A DNA stretch of 64,000 nucleotides from Datnioides undecimradiatus (taxonomy: Eukaryota; Chordata; Actinopteri; Lobotiformes; Datnioididae): assembly GCA_008933995.1 (NCBI GenBank), contig WARS01000048.1, positions 5,862,938-5,926,937 of the forward strand, read 5' to 3'. Shown here in pieces: positions 11,301 through 22,450 of this stretch. Under the pieces are notes generated by a model. The model saw nothing but the letters and a program-made list of their open reading frames with translations, was not told the DNA's origin and did not search any database. Position 1 is the stretch's first letter. Each line of letters begins with the position of its first letter. The position numbers and the translations under genes are program-made.

Positions 11301-14300
11301 CAATGCTATTGGCTGGAGTGGGTTTCCTTCTTCCCTACAACAGTTTCATTACTGATGTGGACTACCTGCACCACAAGTTTAAAGGTATAAATATGCATGA
11401 ATACACTCGCGCTTGTGCCCACAGAACCTCTCCCATAGAGAATGCCTGAGTTTTACAGACACGAATGCACACCTGCACATCCATATCCAACTCCCAGGAG
11501 TCATAGCGCTTTCATGTGTTTCAGGGACGTCCATAGTGTTCGACATGAGTCTGACGTACATCCTGGTGGCTCTGTTGGCCGTCATCCTAAATAACGTGCT
11601 GGTGGAGAGGCTCAGTATGCACACCAGAATCACTGTGGGTAAGTCAGGCAGGAACCCGCTCAGACACGGAGCTTTAATTGTGAAAAAATTCTCATTATGG
11701 GAACTTCTGCTGTTAGTTATTTATTAATGACCCTCTGGGAACCTCGAGGCTTATCAAGGCAGAATATGCAAAGCAAAAATGGAAAGACAGCATAAAGAGA
11801 AAGAGAAACATACACTCTAACATAATTCTCCTGTGGTTTTTATTGGTAATGTCTTTCAAACAAACTTTGCCTGCATATTCACCAGGGGGCTGTCTTTCCA
11901 GAGTTTGGTATTCTGTTTTTTTTTATCCCCTTTTCAAATCTTGCATCATCTTCAGCTTTCAAATCATTTTTAAAGTTGACTCGCTGTGCTATTTAAGATA
12001 CAAGTGTGTACATAGATGCAGATTTTACATCAGGATTGTGAAGTATGAAGCCATTGACTGTAAAAATTTAAATATGGCCTCAAATGATTTATTAAAAAGC
12101 TGTTTTTTAAAGCCACCTTATGTCTTTGCAGTGTAAATAATTCTCAGTAAGATGCTGTTATTTTGTACACTAACAGAAATTTTCTAAAGCGGTTCGGCCT
12201 ATCCAGTACAGAAAATTATTTTTGAGCAAAAATGAAAGAATATTCTTTAAAAATGTATGTCCCCCCAAGGAGAAGTGTGATATCTCTTCATATATGTAAG
12301 AGCAAACTTTCACCATCGTGGCCTCTGCAGCTTAAAATAGCTCCGCTTGCATCCTTGAGGAAATGTCTTTTGAAGTGTGTTGCCTGCTCGAGAGCTTGTC
12401 TCTGAAGTTAATAAACTCAGGGCCGGACTTTAGATGAAAGCTATACCTTTAGCACATCTGGCCTGTCAAATATGTGTTCAGTCATGCAATCAAAACGTGA
12501 CCCGATTCAGTGGTGTCTCCTCACTGTCTGTCTGTCTGCCTGTCCGTCTCTCTGTCTGTGTCTTGTTCTGCAGGTTACATCTTAGCTCTTGGCCCGCTGA
12601 TCTTTGTCAGTGTGTTTGATGTGTGGCTGGCAAAGTTCACAGTCAAGCAGGCTTACATCATCAACCTTGTGTCAGTGGGTGTGGTGGCCTTCGGATGCAC
12701 AGGTACTAATCTATCTAATTAACTGTAACTGTATCTATTTATCTGTGATCAATACCTCTCTCATCGCCGTAGGTTACAAAAAAATATAAGGCTACAGTGA
12801 GCAGCAGGTTAGCTGTTAGCTTAGCTTGGCATAAACATTAGTATAATCAACAATCTATGTATTGATATTATGAGGAAACTGGAAAAGAGGAAATTAGAAA
12901 AGCGTTAATAATAAGTGATAATAACTGTTTTAGAGGTGCAGATTGGTGGATTTTATTGCCTTTAAAGAGAGCCAGGCTAGCTGTTTTGTCCTAAGCTAAT
13001 CTTACCAGGGGTTAGGTGGAATATTTATATTTTTTGCATAATATTTATTTATTTAAAATAAATACATATTCATTTATTTATTTTTTTCACAATACATTCT
13101 CCCTAACTTTCTACCTGGCCAAAAACGAAACTCTAACACAACTTAATAAGGTGACAATATGTCTGTGTTGTCTGTACAGCTGCAGTGAAGTGGTTAAAAA
13201 TGGCGCTGCCCCATTAAACTCGACTGTTAGAGCTTCATTCTACTTCAAAGTGTGTTAATTGTATTTAATGAGGCAAGCTGAGGATAAAATTAACAGAATT
13301 TACTGTTTATATTGAATTTTACGGCACCACCATATGCAGAAGGAGAGACTCTGGTAGTGAATATGTGGATGTTACTCTATAATATATGAAGGTATAGATT
13401 ATAAAGAAGGAGACACACTTATATATAAGGCAGCCTCACAGGTTTACATATAGTATGATTCACACCACTCTGACACAGCCATGATAAAAAAAAAAGAGCT
13501 TTTAGAGAGGTCTCATGATTTTTTGATCATGATAGTCCACCTCCTGTGTTTACTGTATATTTATATAGAGTGTAATTCAAAGTTTTAATGCTGAATATTA
13601 GTCCAAGCTGTCAAATAAACAAGCAGCAGTGTCAGGACAAACACAGCAGAGACTTCAGTTGTCAGCTGCTCCTAATGACTTGCATACACTGAGCCAGTTT
13701 CCTGGTTGTTACTGTGAGTGTGAGCACAGAGTCTGTCAGACAGCACTAGTAACAGTTTAATTAGTGGGGGTCCGGAGGTCAGAGCAGCTTCTCTCGAGTG
13801 GCGTGTGCAGGTTTGGGAAAGCTGTGTCTCTAAATAAATTGTGTTGTAACAGTGTTGACTGTCAGGCACTGCTAACCGCTTCCTCATCCCTCCCCCAGTG
13901 CAGCAGTCCAGTTTCTATGGTTACATGGGGATGCTGCCCAAGAGGTACACGCAGGGGGTGATGACTGGAGAGAGTAAGTACGCTTTACACAAAGATTTCC
14001 ACCCTGCTATCATTCTCATGTGCCTCCCTTTCTCACTTTTAGATTCTCTCCTCACATTTCCTTCTTCTTTCCTTCCTTTCCTATGTTTGCATCCAGGTAC
14101 AGCGGGTGTGATCATCTCCCTGTCTCGCATCTTCACCAAGCTCCTAATCAAAAATGAGAGGAGGAATACGCTCATCTTCTTCCTCATCTCCATCAGCATG
14201 GAGATGCTCTGCTTCCTGCTTCACCTGCTGGTTCGCCGCTCCAGATTCGTCCGCTACTACACCAACCACAGCCAGGGCAAAGGTCCGGGCAAATGTCACG

Positions 14301-14520
14301 ACCCGCGGGACAACGGGACTGGATACCGGGTTCACCATGACGTCACTGCAGAGGAAGTAAGATTTGTAAGTTTGTGGACAATTTCCTGACAAAACCATGG
14401 GTGGTCTACACAGACGGACACGTGTTGGACATACAGTATCTAATTACTGCTCCCTGCAGAGTCAATATCTAATACCGAGGAAGTAATGAAGGAAGCTGGA
14501 GTCTTTCCATAATTCCATGC

Positions 14521-14568
<48 letters not shown>

Positions 14569-15428
14569 CGCTAGCTAGCTAGCTAGCTGCTAGACTAACT
14601 AGATCTATCTATCTATCTGGGCTATGTATCAGACTAGTAAGTTGGGCTTTTCAGCTCAGACTGACAGATCGTCCCCTTTGCTCAGACTCTCTCATTAAAG
14701 CTTTGTGCACATGCTTCATTCATTAAACCCTTCATAAATGTTGCACCAACAAACTGTTTCAGAGCCGTGACAGGGCGGAAATGTCAGTCCTCTAAACTGT
14801 GGTGTCATGCAACTCCATTTCCTTGTTGATTTCTGTGAGAAGTGCGTGTCTCGTGCACGTCCCTGCTCATTGCCTGTGAGCCCAGGGATTGAGGGCTGTG
14901 TGCATCTTAAAATGCAGAATCATTTATTTAAGCTACGAGGCTGCTTTTTTGGCTCCCACTCAGAGGGAGACAGAGACAGGGATTCTGGGAGGGGTTGTTT
15001 GGGTTGAAGAGTGTAGGGACACAGAGTGATGCTGGAAAAAAAGATGGCGACAGATGGGGTTTTAGAGAGATGGAGAGAGGTTGAGGCCTCCTGCGAACAG
15101 AGAGAAAATGAGAGTCACGACACTGAGAGGAAAAAAAAAACATTTGGGAGAAGATTGTTGAGGTAAAGAGGTGAGACAGAAGGAGGGGGACAATGCAGAG
15201 AGGCAGCCAACGGGAGGAATAGCGTCATAAAAATTACAGAAAAGACAAAAAAACCAAACAGAAAACAGCAGGAAAGGAGAGGCGGAGAGGAGGGAGGGCA
15301 GAGAGCAGGGGACCAGTCATGACAATAAGACCAAAAATGACAGAAGTGGAGGTGAATCCACTTTGTTCTCAAGCTTTAAGCAGCACTTTGTAGCCTGAAG
15401 ACATGCAGCTAAAATTGCTCATCACACC

Positions 15429-15459
<31 letters not shown>

Positions 15460-15947
15460 GGTTCAGATCCTTCAAAGGACGACACATCACCTCAGGCTGT
15501 CATCTTTTCATGTGTGCCCGTTTGTGTTTGTATGCAGTTATGCAAAAGACAAGCGTGTGAGGGACATCCCCCCCCCCCCCGTGTTTTACAGTGGTGTGTG
15601 CGTACGTGTTGGTGTGTGTCATTTTTCTGAGTCTGGGGGCTGATTCAGGCAGCTCTTTGTTCTGGTTGCCGGGGGAAACCAAGGCAGTGCTCTATATTAT
15701 GAGATAATCAAGAAGAGTAGTGCCTGCTGGCCCGCAAGTCCCTCTAATCAACTAATGGATTGCTGTGTGCCTGTGTGTCTGTGTGCATGTATGTTTGTGT
15801 CTGCGCATGCTTGTGTGCATAATTGATGGTGCACACCTGAGTGCCTGTGTGATGTGCATATGAAGAAGTGTTTTTCAAAGAAGCCTGAGTAGAAGGATGT
15901 GGATATATGTTTGGATAAAGAGGAAATGTGTATTTATCCGCCCGTGT

Positions 15948-15994
<47 letters not shown>

Positions 15995-18900
15995 TCTCTT
16001 GGGCTTACACAGTCCAATCTACAGCCTCTCCAATATCATTACGTCAACCGGCAGCCACTCACAGCCATCTTCTTTAATAGCCGCAGCAATAAAAAGCTGA
16101 TGTCATGCAGCCAGGAAGCCATTATTAATGAAAAAATATCCAGAAATATCGAAAAGTTCAGACCGGCACAAGAAAATATGCATATTTATTGTGTGCTGGC
16201 TACCTCTAGTGTTTTCTTAATGAACTGTTAATGTCCTTCAAAAAGCCTTGAATTCGTTTATTTATTAAATGAGGAACAAGTGATAAAGCTCCCAGTTGTG
16301 ATTCCACCACAGATCGTTTGTATAGTTCACACGATGATCTTTTTCAATGTCTTATTAAAGAGCTGGCGCCTCCGTTGTGTCTCTTCAGGGAAATGGTGGG
16401 ACAGGGCCGACCCCTATGGAGGAATCCGTTGACGACATCGTGGGTGGGACGTATGTGCGATTTGACGCCCCGAAAGCCAAGATAAGGAAGAGCTGGCCCG
16501 GCGTGCGCGGTACTCTCTGTTTTAATCCTGTGTACTCACTGCTCAATTACCCTCTGACTCCAACAGATGGATTTGAAATTTAAATGCATCCCTCTGGTGA
16601 TTATTGGGAGGAGGGGAGTCTTCTTAGTGAATTAACCTGCACAAGTGGGAGTTTTCTGGTTTTGAATTTGTGTGTGTGTGTGTGTGTGTGTGTCTCCTCT
16701 ATCAGACATGATCCTGCATCGCTATGTTGTGTCCCGTGTGATCTGGGCCTACATGCTGTCGATAGCAGTCACCTACAGCATCACGCTGTGTCTGTTCCCC
16801 GGGCTGGAGTCAGAGATAAGAAACCCCACCTTAGGGGAATGGCTCCCCATCCTCATCATGGCCACCTTCAACATGTCGGACTTTGTTGGCAAGGTGAAGC
16901 ACTTTTTCAAACTGTAAAAGAGAGTGACAGATGTGAAGATGCAGCAGAGAAAAGGCTGAGTGCATGTAAATATTAAACTACAGAGGGACATTTTCATTCT
17001 TAAATGCAATATTTCTAGAAAATATCATTTATTTTACCAGTTGCAAAAAAGAAAATATAGAAATACATGTAGGGGTGCTACTATGACACCAGCTTACACA
17101 CACTGGTGATTTGCCCTCCTCTTTTCACCTCTGTGTTTTATATGACATGTCCATCACTTTCTTTGTTGAGCCTGTTAGAGAAGGGCATGTCACACCATTC
17201 TCAGCGAATAGAGTCCGGTGATTTCATCTTATTTACAGCACGGCTCCACACAGCTTCAACCTGACCAGAGCTTTAATCAACCAGCACAGATGAAAATAGA
17301 ATGAAGATCATTGAACGATGCTGATTTCTTTCGCGCAGCATGTGAAAAATTACACACCAAGTACATTTTTGTGCTGTTTATGCTCTCACAGGATGGTTCA
17401 ACATTGTCTCAGTGATGGTGTCGTGTTGCATCCTGATTAATTCCACTCACATGTTAATTGGCTACATAATTTATTTAAATCGAGGATAAAAATGTGTTTT
17501 AATGATAATTTAGAAGGTGCTTTTATATCTCTCTCATTTCTGGGCCTTATATACGGGAGGCTAAATTGTTATTGAGCTGGATTTTCCAGTTATTTCTCAA
17601 AAATCTTGTTAAAGTAGCTATAATCAATATTTTCAATGGAAGACTTGTGAAGTGTCTCTTGTAGAGCTGAACTCACAGAGAATCATCACCAGTAGCACCT
17701 GTGGTTGCTTTCAGCTTTTCAGAGAAATGTAGTGACTTTCAGCTTGTTGTTTTGGTTTTCTATTGATCCACTCTCAGCACTCTCGTTGTATGAACTTTGT
17801 CTGAAGCGGGCAGCTGTTGTTGTTCAAAATGGCTTAAAAACCGTCCTGTACACTACCTGACGGCATCCTACAGCAGAAAGATAGTTAGTTACTAGCGGGT
17901 GAACACTGTGGGCCAGATATTTCCCCCAAAACAGAGCTTAAAAAGCGAATATTGACCTTAGATTCATCATGTGATCAGATGCAGGATGGCTGGTTGTGGC
18001 AAAAGGCAACTCTTTGCTTTCACATTCATGAAATCCACTTACGGCGAGAGAAAATGCAGCTGCTGTGTTTGCGGCTTGTTTCCGCTGCCCCCAAGTGGCA
18101 AAATAACTGCAGGTTTAAGAACGATTCTTCAGCTACAACAAAGTTTACACAACGAGTGTAAAGGTAAACTTCCAAATTTAAATAATTATGATGTATATAA
18201 CTGGCCATCAAGCTTTCCACAATAATTTTAGCTTACCAAAAAAACACACAGCCATGAATATTGTTATTTAGTTCAAACTTCCACTTTTATATTTAACATT
18301 AGGCCTTAAAAATGAATTTACTGTTGCATTTATTAAATTCTACTATAAAGAGCACTACATTTATTTTTGATTGATGATCATGTCCAGTGGAAATTACACC
18401 CAATGTGTGTGCAAGTATAAAATACATTGGAGCACAGTGGGATATTAACACTCTTTATTACTGTGACCTTATATTTTATTTTCTGGCAAAATTCGAGTAG
18501 TTCTTGGTAAACCCATAACATATGGGAATGACCCTCTTTCATTAGACACTCTCTGAGGTTCTGGGATTTGATTGTACGTCACGTTTCTCCGCACTACAGA
18601 AGCAGAAGTCCCATTTTAACACCGGCGCTGACCTTGGGAAATTGTTAAAGGAGTTGCTCCATTTATTAAAACCTGAGAGTGAGGAAGGAAAAAAAGTCGG
18701 GTTTATTTTTGGATAATTGCACTCAGCTCAAAGGCTTTATCTGAATATTCTGAAATGAAACCTTATCTGGTGTCCTGAAGTCATAATTTTGACTTTGAAG
18801 GGAAAAAAGTTGTTGGAGTGGAAGTTTGATTCTATTCTTTGACTTTGTCACGGCACATTTGGCATTTTGTTGAAATTGTTGGGGTGGGGGGCACAGATAA

Positions 18901-20057
18901 GAGGAGAAATTAAATAGAAAACAGGGAGGGAAAATGAAGGTAGCTTAGAGGTAAAGAAAAAGTAATGATAAGAAAAAGAATGAAATAGGGTGGAAAAAAT
19001 TATTTTGACTTATTGTTTTGCTCTCTGGAAGTTGATAGGCCAGTGGCTTCGAACATGAGTGCAGGATAGAGCCTCATTTTTAGAGAAGTGCACATTCACG
19101 GTTCATTTTACCTTAATTTAACAACCTCCTCCACTGCTCTTTCCTCAGATCCTGGCTGCGCTGCCGTACGACTGGTCCGGCGGCCGCCTCCTCTTCTTCT
19201 CCTGCCTCAGGGTGGTCTTCATCCCTCTGTTCGTCATGTGCGTGTACCCGGCCAACGTCCCCACCCTGTCCCACCCAGCATGGCCCTGTCTCTTCTCCCT
19301 CCTCATGGGAGTCACTAATGGCTACTTTGGGTCTGTGCCGATGATCCAGGCTGCTGGAAAAGTGCCGCCCGAACAGCGGGAGCTGGCAGGTGAGTGATGC
19401 TTCTTCATTCTTTGTTTAGTTTAGTTTCAGCATGAAACAGGTTCAATGTATCAAACTTTAAATGAATCAGTCGATCTGTATAAATTTAATTAAGTAATCA
19501 TTTAAGTAATTTATTGAGCAAGTTCCCTATGACTTCACAGAGAGCATTTACAAACACAAACAAAAATTGATTAAAAAAATAACTGATGATGAAAATAATC
19601 ATTGCTTGCAACTATGTATATCTATTAATTTGAGGCTGGTTTGGTGCTGAGATGCCATAGTTTTCGTGCACAGAGGAAATAGTGGCTAATGTGCTAAGCA
19701 TGTTAGCATTGTCACTGTAGGCAAGGTGATGTTTAGCTAAAGTTACATCCTCACAGAGCTGCTAAGATGCTTACTTAGCTCCTTGTGTGTATCCTTCTGT
19801 CCCAGCGGTGTCTTTTGTTCAAAACCATTCACTCTGCATAAGCTGGTGCCTTTACTGTGTCTCTGTATCAGCTCAGCACAGTCACGCTCTGCTCTGCGTG
19901 TCTCTCTCCAGGGAACACCATGACAGTCTCCTATATGACAGGCTTGATGGTGGGCTCGGTGGTGGCGTACGCCGCTTACAGCTTCACTGCCCCGGGATCA
20001 GCAACACCCTTCTCCACACTCAACATACACACACCTGTCAATGCTACCGGGTATTGA
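8134..20057 (+). CDS. slc29a4: SLC29A4 (PMAT/ENT4), whole coding span, ten coding exons
   Basis: Plasma membrane monoamine transporter of the equilibrative nucleoside transporter family (SLC29). The known family member carries serotonin, dopamine, MPP+ and other organic cations across the plasma membrane and is stimulated by low pH. The exons 8134-8368, 11253-11384, 11525-11638, 12574-12702, 13899-13973, 14097-14365, 16389-16509, 16706-16893, 19149-19389 and 19912-20057 sum to 1,650 nt: 549 residues plus stop, against about 530 in human. Every junction is GT-AG and keeps phase. I place eleven membrane segments, roughly at residues 91-111, 126-150, 162-180, 186-208, 223-245, 250-273, 365-387, 398-422, 433-455, 465-487 and 503-526, with a long cytoplasmic loop at about 274-360. 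Family hallmarks are visible: LLPYNSFITDVDYLHHK after segment 1 and NGYFGSVPMI in segment 10. The glutamate equivalent to human Glu206 is present as Glu228. The first 78 residues are expanded relative to mammals. The next gene, TNRC18, is convergent. Confidence 0.96.
8369..11252 (+). other. SLC29A4 intron after coding exon 1
   Basis: A 2.9 kb intron. It holds an (AAT)n run at about 8594-8616 and otherwise unremarkable AT-rich sequence. A 159-codon ORF at 9310-9789 has no recognisable domain and is treated as chance. Confidence 0.85.
11253..11384 (+). CDS. slc29a4: SLC29A4 coding exon 2 (first membrane segment)
   Basis: Encodes EEPIPDDRYHGIYFAMLLAG and the family motif LLPYNSFITDVDYLHHK. Acceptor CCGCTCAG|AC, donor AAAG|GTATAA, phase 1 in and out. 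Nearly identical to mammalian PMAT through segment 1. Confidence 0.96.
11525..11638 (+). CDS. slc29a4: SLC29A4 coding exon 3 (second membrane segment)
   Basis: Encodes GTSIVFDMSLTYILVALLA and then NNVLVERLSMHTRITVG. Acceptor TGTTTCAG|GGACG, donor TGTGG|GTAAGT. Only 140 bp of intron separates it from the preceding exon. Confidence 0.96.
11639..12573 (+). other. SLC29A4 intron after coding exon 3
   Basis: 935 bp, AT-rich. It ends in a (CTGT)-rich pyrimidine tract that forms the acceptor region. No other feature is seen. Confidence 0.85.
12574..12702 (+). CDS. slc29a4: SLC29A4 coding exon 4 (third and fourth membrane segments)
   Basis: Encodes GYILALGPLIFVSVFDVWL and then QAYIINLVSVGVVAFGCT. 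Acceptor TTCTGCAG|GTTAC, donor GCACAG|GTACTA, phase 1. Confidence 0.95.
12703..13898 (+). other. SLC29A4 intron with a degraded palindromic repeat
   Basis: 1.2 kb. It carries a decayed inverted-repeat element at about 12791-13012 and an AT-rich stretch at 13020-13090. No exon is seen. Confidence 0.8.
12791..13012. mobile_element. Decayed palindromic MITE-like element
   Basis: The left part reads GTTAGCTGTTAGCTTAGCTTGG. The right part reads AGAGCCAGGCTAGCTG and then CCTAAGCTAATC, an imperfect inverted counterpart. It resembles the better-preserved copies at 30.4-30.7 kb and 40.9-41.2 kb. The family name is not assigned. Confidence 0.45.
13899..13973 (+). CDS. slc29a4: SLC29A4 coding exon 5 (contains the Glu206-equivalent codon)
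   Basis: A 75-nt exon encoding VQQSSFYGYMGMLPKRY and then TQGVMTGE. The last complete codon, GAG at 13970-13972 (Glu228), aligns with human Glu206, reported as a determinant of cation selectivity. The next codon, AGT, is split by the intron. Donor GAGA|GTAAGT. Confidence 0.96.
14097..14365 (+). CDS. slc29a4: SLC29A4 coding exon 6 (fifth and sixth membrane segments, start of loop)
   Basis: Encodes STAGVIISLSRIFTKLL, FFLISISMEMLCFLLHLLV and the start of the cytoplasmic loop, ending YRVHHDVTAEEVRF. Acceptor CATCCAG|GTACAG. The preferred donor is TTT|GTAAGT, because mammals keep the V-x-F residues there. A second in-frame donor, GAA|GTAAGA, lies 9 nt upstream at 14357. Confidence 0.93.
14521..14620. 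repeat. (ATCT)n with GCTA run
   Basis: (ATCT)12 at 14521-14568 is followed by GCTA units at 14569-14588 and a second short ATCT run near 14603-14618. Confidence 0.95.
15944..15993. repeat. (GT)n microsatellite
   Basis: About 25 GT units, with one TATG interruption, in an SLC29A4 intron. Confidence 0.95.
16389..16509 (+). CDS. slc29a4: SLC29A4 coding exon 7 (cytoplasmic loop)
   Basis: Encodes the variable loop GNGGTGPTPMEESVDD and the conserved end GGTYVRFDAPKAKIRKSW. Acceptor CTCTTCAG|GGAAAT, donor CGCG|GTACTC. Starts in phase 0 and ends with one spare base. Confidence 0.93.
16669..16692 (+). repeat. (TG)12 abutting a splice acceptor
   Basis: Twelve TG units run directly into TCTCCTCTATCAG, the acceptor of the next exon, leaving only about 13 nt of non-repeat sequence. 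Confidence 0.95.
16706..16893 (+). CDS. slc29a4: SLC29A4 coding exon 8 (seventh and eighth membrane segments)
   Basis: Encodes DMILHRYVVSRVIWAYML, TLCLFPGLESEIRNPT and GEWLPILIMATFNMSDFVGK. Acceptor CTATCAG|ACATG, donor GGCAAG|GTGAAG, ends in phase 0. Confidence 0.96.
16894..19148 (+). other. SLC29A4 intron after coding exon 8
   Basis: 2.3 kb of AT-rich sequence. A block around 18020-18130 containing 'CTGCCCCCAAGTGG' and 'ACTGCAGGTTTAA' resembles part of a dispersed fish repeat. No exon is seen. Confidence 0.8.
19149..19389 (+). CDS. slc29a4: SLC29A4 coding exon 9 (ninth and tenth membrane segments)
   Basis: Encodes ILAALPYDWSGGRLLFFSC, VVFIPLFVMCVYP, HPAWPCLFSLLMG and NGYFGSVPMIQAAGKVPP, ending QRELA. 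Acceptor TTCCTCAG|ATCC, donor GCAG|GTGAGT. Confidence 0.96.
19390..19911 (+). other. SLC29A4 last intron, with a repeat fragment
   Basis: 522 bp. The segment around 19640-19775, with 'GCTAAGCATGTTAGCATTGTCACTGT' split around TTAGCATT and then 'CCTCACAGAGCTGCTAAGATG', resembles a dispersed teleost repeat. No exon is seen. Confidence 0.6.
19912..20057 (+). CDS. slc29a4: SLC29A4 last coding exon (eleventh membrane segment and C-terminus)
   Basis: Encodes GNTMTVSYMTGLMVGSVVAY and a short tail ending NATGY, then TGA at 20055-20057. The tail carries an N-A-T glycosylation motif. Acceptor CTCTCCAG|GGAAC. Confidence 0.96.
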
Positions 20058-22314
20058 GTGTCCTCACACGATAAAACACACACATCCACAGATTTATACA
20101 CACATACTTGCCCACACACATTAGCACACACACACACACACACACACACCTGCAGCCATTCTCACACATTAAATCCTGGCCAGGAGAAGTAGTGCAGGCT
20201 GATGGACAGCTGCGGAGGATGAGAAGACATCTGCACTGAACTCTTTAAATGTTTCTGATCATACAGATTGATTCATACCTCGATGTGGCTGATTGGTTAG
20301 AGAAGGTAGAACAAGAGATTTTAAAAAAAACGGGATTTAGTCGTGGAGGAAATGATGTTAAAGAGTCAAAATGTAGCAGATTTCTCCACTCTCAGTGACC
20401 TTCAAATGTCTCAGCTCTGCCGCGATGAACTTTCCCTGGAGGTGAAGAACGGGAGCTCAGCGGGCAGACAGAAGCCGTTTGAGCGTCCCACAGTGAGAAT
20501 TATTGTCTGCATGTGTGTGCACACAGATCTGCTGACATTTGTACAGTGTGGCGCCGCAGAGGGACGCCGGAGACCCTATGTCAGGGGTCACATATGTCAC
20601 ATTTTATGATTTCTCAGAACTGTTGATATTCAGATTAGACAAATGACGTCTGCGATGGACTTTTCCAGACCAGTTGTTTCCTCATAATAATCCCCTCCGA
20701 TGAAAACGGGATTGAGATTTTTGGACGATGAGTTCCATCCATGGTGTTCTCATTCAGATGTTATTGATTTTCAAAAGTACAACTTGAAGGGATCTCCATA
20801 TATTTCACTCTAAAACATAAATCAGCCAGTGTTTAAAAGTGTTGAGTGAGATCCAAACACCTTCGACCCACAGTATCACACTGTGAGCTGATACAAGTCA
20901 TGTGTGGTTTAACATGATGGGCCCTAGTTGGCTTGTCACCACGAGTCCCATCTGATTGGTGAAATTTATGTTTATGGAAAATGATACGAATATGCTAGAA
21001 AGAACACAGTTAACACTTCCGAATTGTGATTTTTGTTTGACTGTGCCTTGAGAGGAAATCTTTATACTTGGACTTTATACTGATTGGCTTCCCTCAACAA
21101 AACTGTCTTTCCGGTCCATCTTTAGCCCGTTTGTCTAATCTGAATTGAATAAGCTTTAGTATTTAGATTTAATTAAAATGAACATTGGTAATAATGAGAA
21201 ATGGCTCATGCTATGGAGTTAAAATGATTTTCTGCATAAGCAGCTGCTGCTCCCTCCTTTGACCTTTTGATGGCTGCAAGGAAAACCAAACGTTGGTGTG
21301 AATTATCCCGATGTGTAGCAGTTGTTTTTTTAAGTTGGTTTGTGTCCCCTCTGTGTCCCCCTGAACGGTGTCTGTGTGTAACATCATTGTAATGATGTGG
21401 GAGATCAAGGGGAAACAAATTAGTGCCAAAAAGTCTGATCAGTGTTAGTAGCTGAGAAAAGAGTGAATGTAACAAACACAGATTAACAGGTTGTAAATAC
21501 ACAGAATGAAATGCACTCAAGGCAGCGAAGAGCTCTTATTTTATTCATGTGAATGCCTCCAGAAGATATCAGATTCATATTTTTTGTAGCTTTCTTTAGG
21601 AGAACCGATCTTGGGAGCAACTCTCTCCTTTACTCGGTCAACGCGGCACCGCGCAGCCGCGTTTCTTGTTGGGTTTGATTAAATTTTCAGCGACAAAGAG
21701 GAACTCCTGGTGCAGCAGAGTTCACAGTTTATACATTATGAAGAGAGCAGGCCTCCGTGTAGAAAGCCGCCAAGTGCACTACATTATGTAGGTGACGGCT
21801 TGAATGGAGCATAATGGCGGTGGCGCTGTTTGAAGAATGGCAGGGTGTCATTTGGGAGCTAACCTCATTACTGTATGTATGTCCTGCTGTGCTGACGGTG
21901 CCATATTGCCTGAGGCCTCTGTCCTCTCTGAGCTGCTGCGTTTGAAGGTGTTTTTAGTTATTTTTGGTCAGATGTGTCATTAAAAGGACATGAAAAGTCT
22001 CTTCCCTTCTCTCTCTGGTAGAAACTACAGGGGCCATTTGGGGGAGGGAAGATTCCAATGCAGCCTCTTTCTGTTGAATTCAGGCCTTTAAGCTAATGTG
22101 AAGGAATTGTTTGAGTTGGAAGAATGACATCACTCTCATAAAGTAAATGTAAAGCTAGTAAATGTAAGCTTACTAACTGACACATTATATCTCATCTCTT
22201 TAGTCCATTTAAAGATCAGTTTACTATATTAAATAGTTCATACATAGTTCATAACACCCACAAATGATGAATTTTAAACTTCTACCTGCTAATTGATGGA
22301 TTTTAGTACCACCC

Positions 22315-22450
22315 AACCGAGCCCCACGAGCTGTTTCCCCCAGATTCTGTTCTTTATGCTAAGCTAAGCTAACTGACTGTGAGCTCCAGCTTTGTATTTA
22401 CTCCACAGACATGAAAGTGGTGTCTATCCCCTGGTTTAAGTAAATAAGAC
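22315..22450. mobile_element. Fragment (one arm) of a palindromic MITE-like element
   Basis: Reads GAGCTGTTTCCCCCAG, then CTTTATGCTAAGCTAAGCTAAC, split by a few differences, then CAGACATGAAAGTGGTG. This is the same order as the right arm of the copy at 41050-41160. Only one arm is recognisable. Confidence 0.5.

Larger units (their letters stand above)
14366..16388 (+). other. SLC29A4 intron rich in microsatellites
   Basis: 2.0 kb. It holds (ATCT)n at 14521-14568, a GCTA run at 14569-14588, GT runs at 15429-15452 and 15944-15993, and a C13 run at 15568-15580. No exon is seen. Confidence 0.85.

Noticed and set aside
20343..20609. 88-codon ORF after the SLC29A4 stop
   Set aside because: It lies in the expected 3' UTR and shows no conserved sequence or splice sites.
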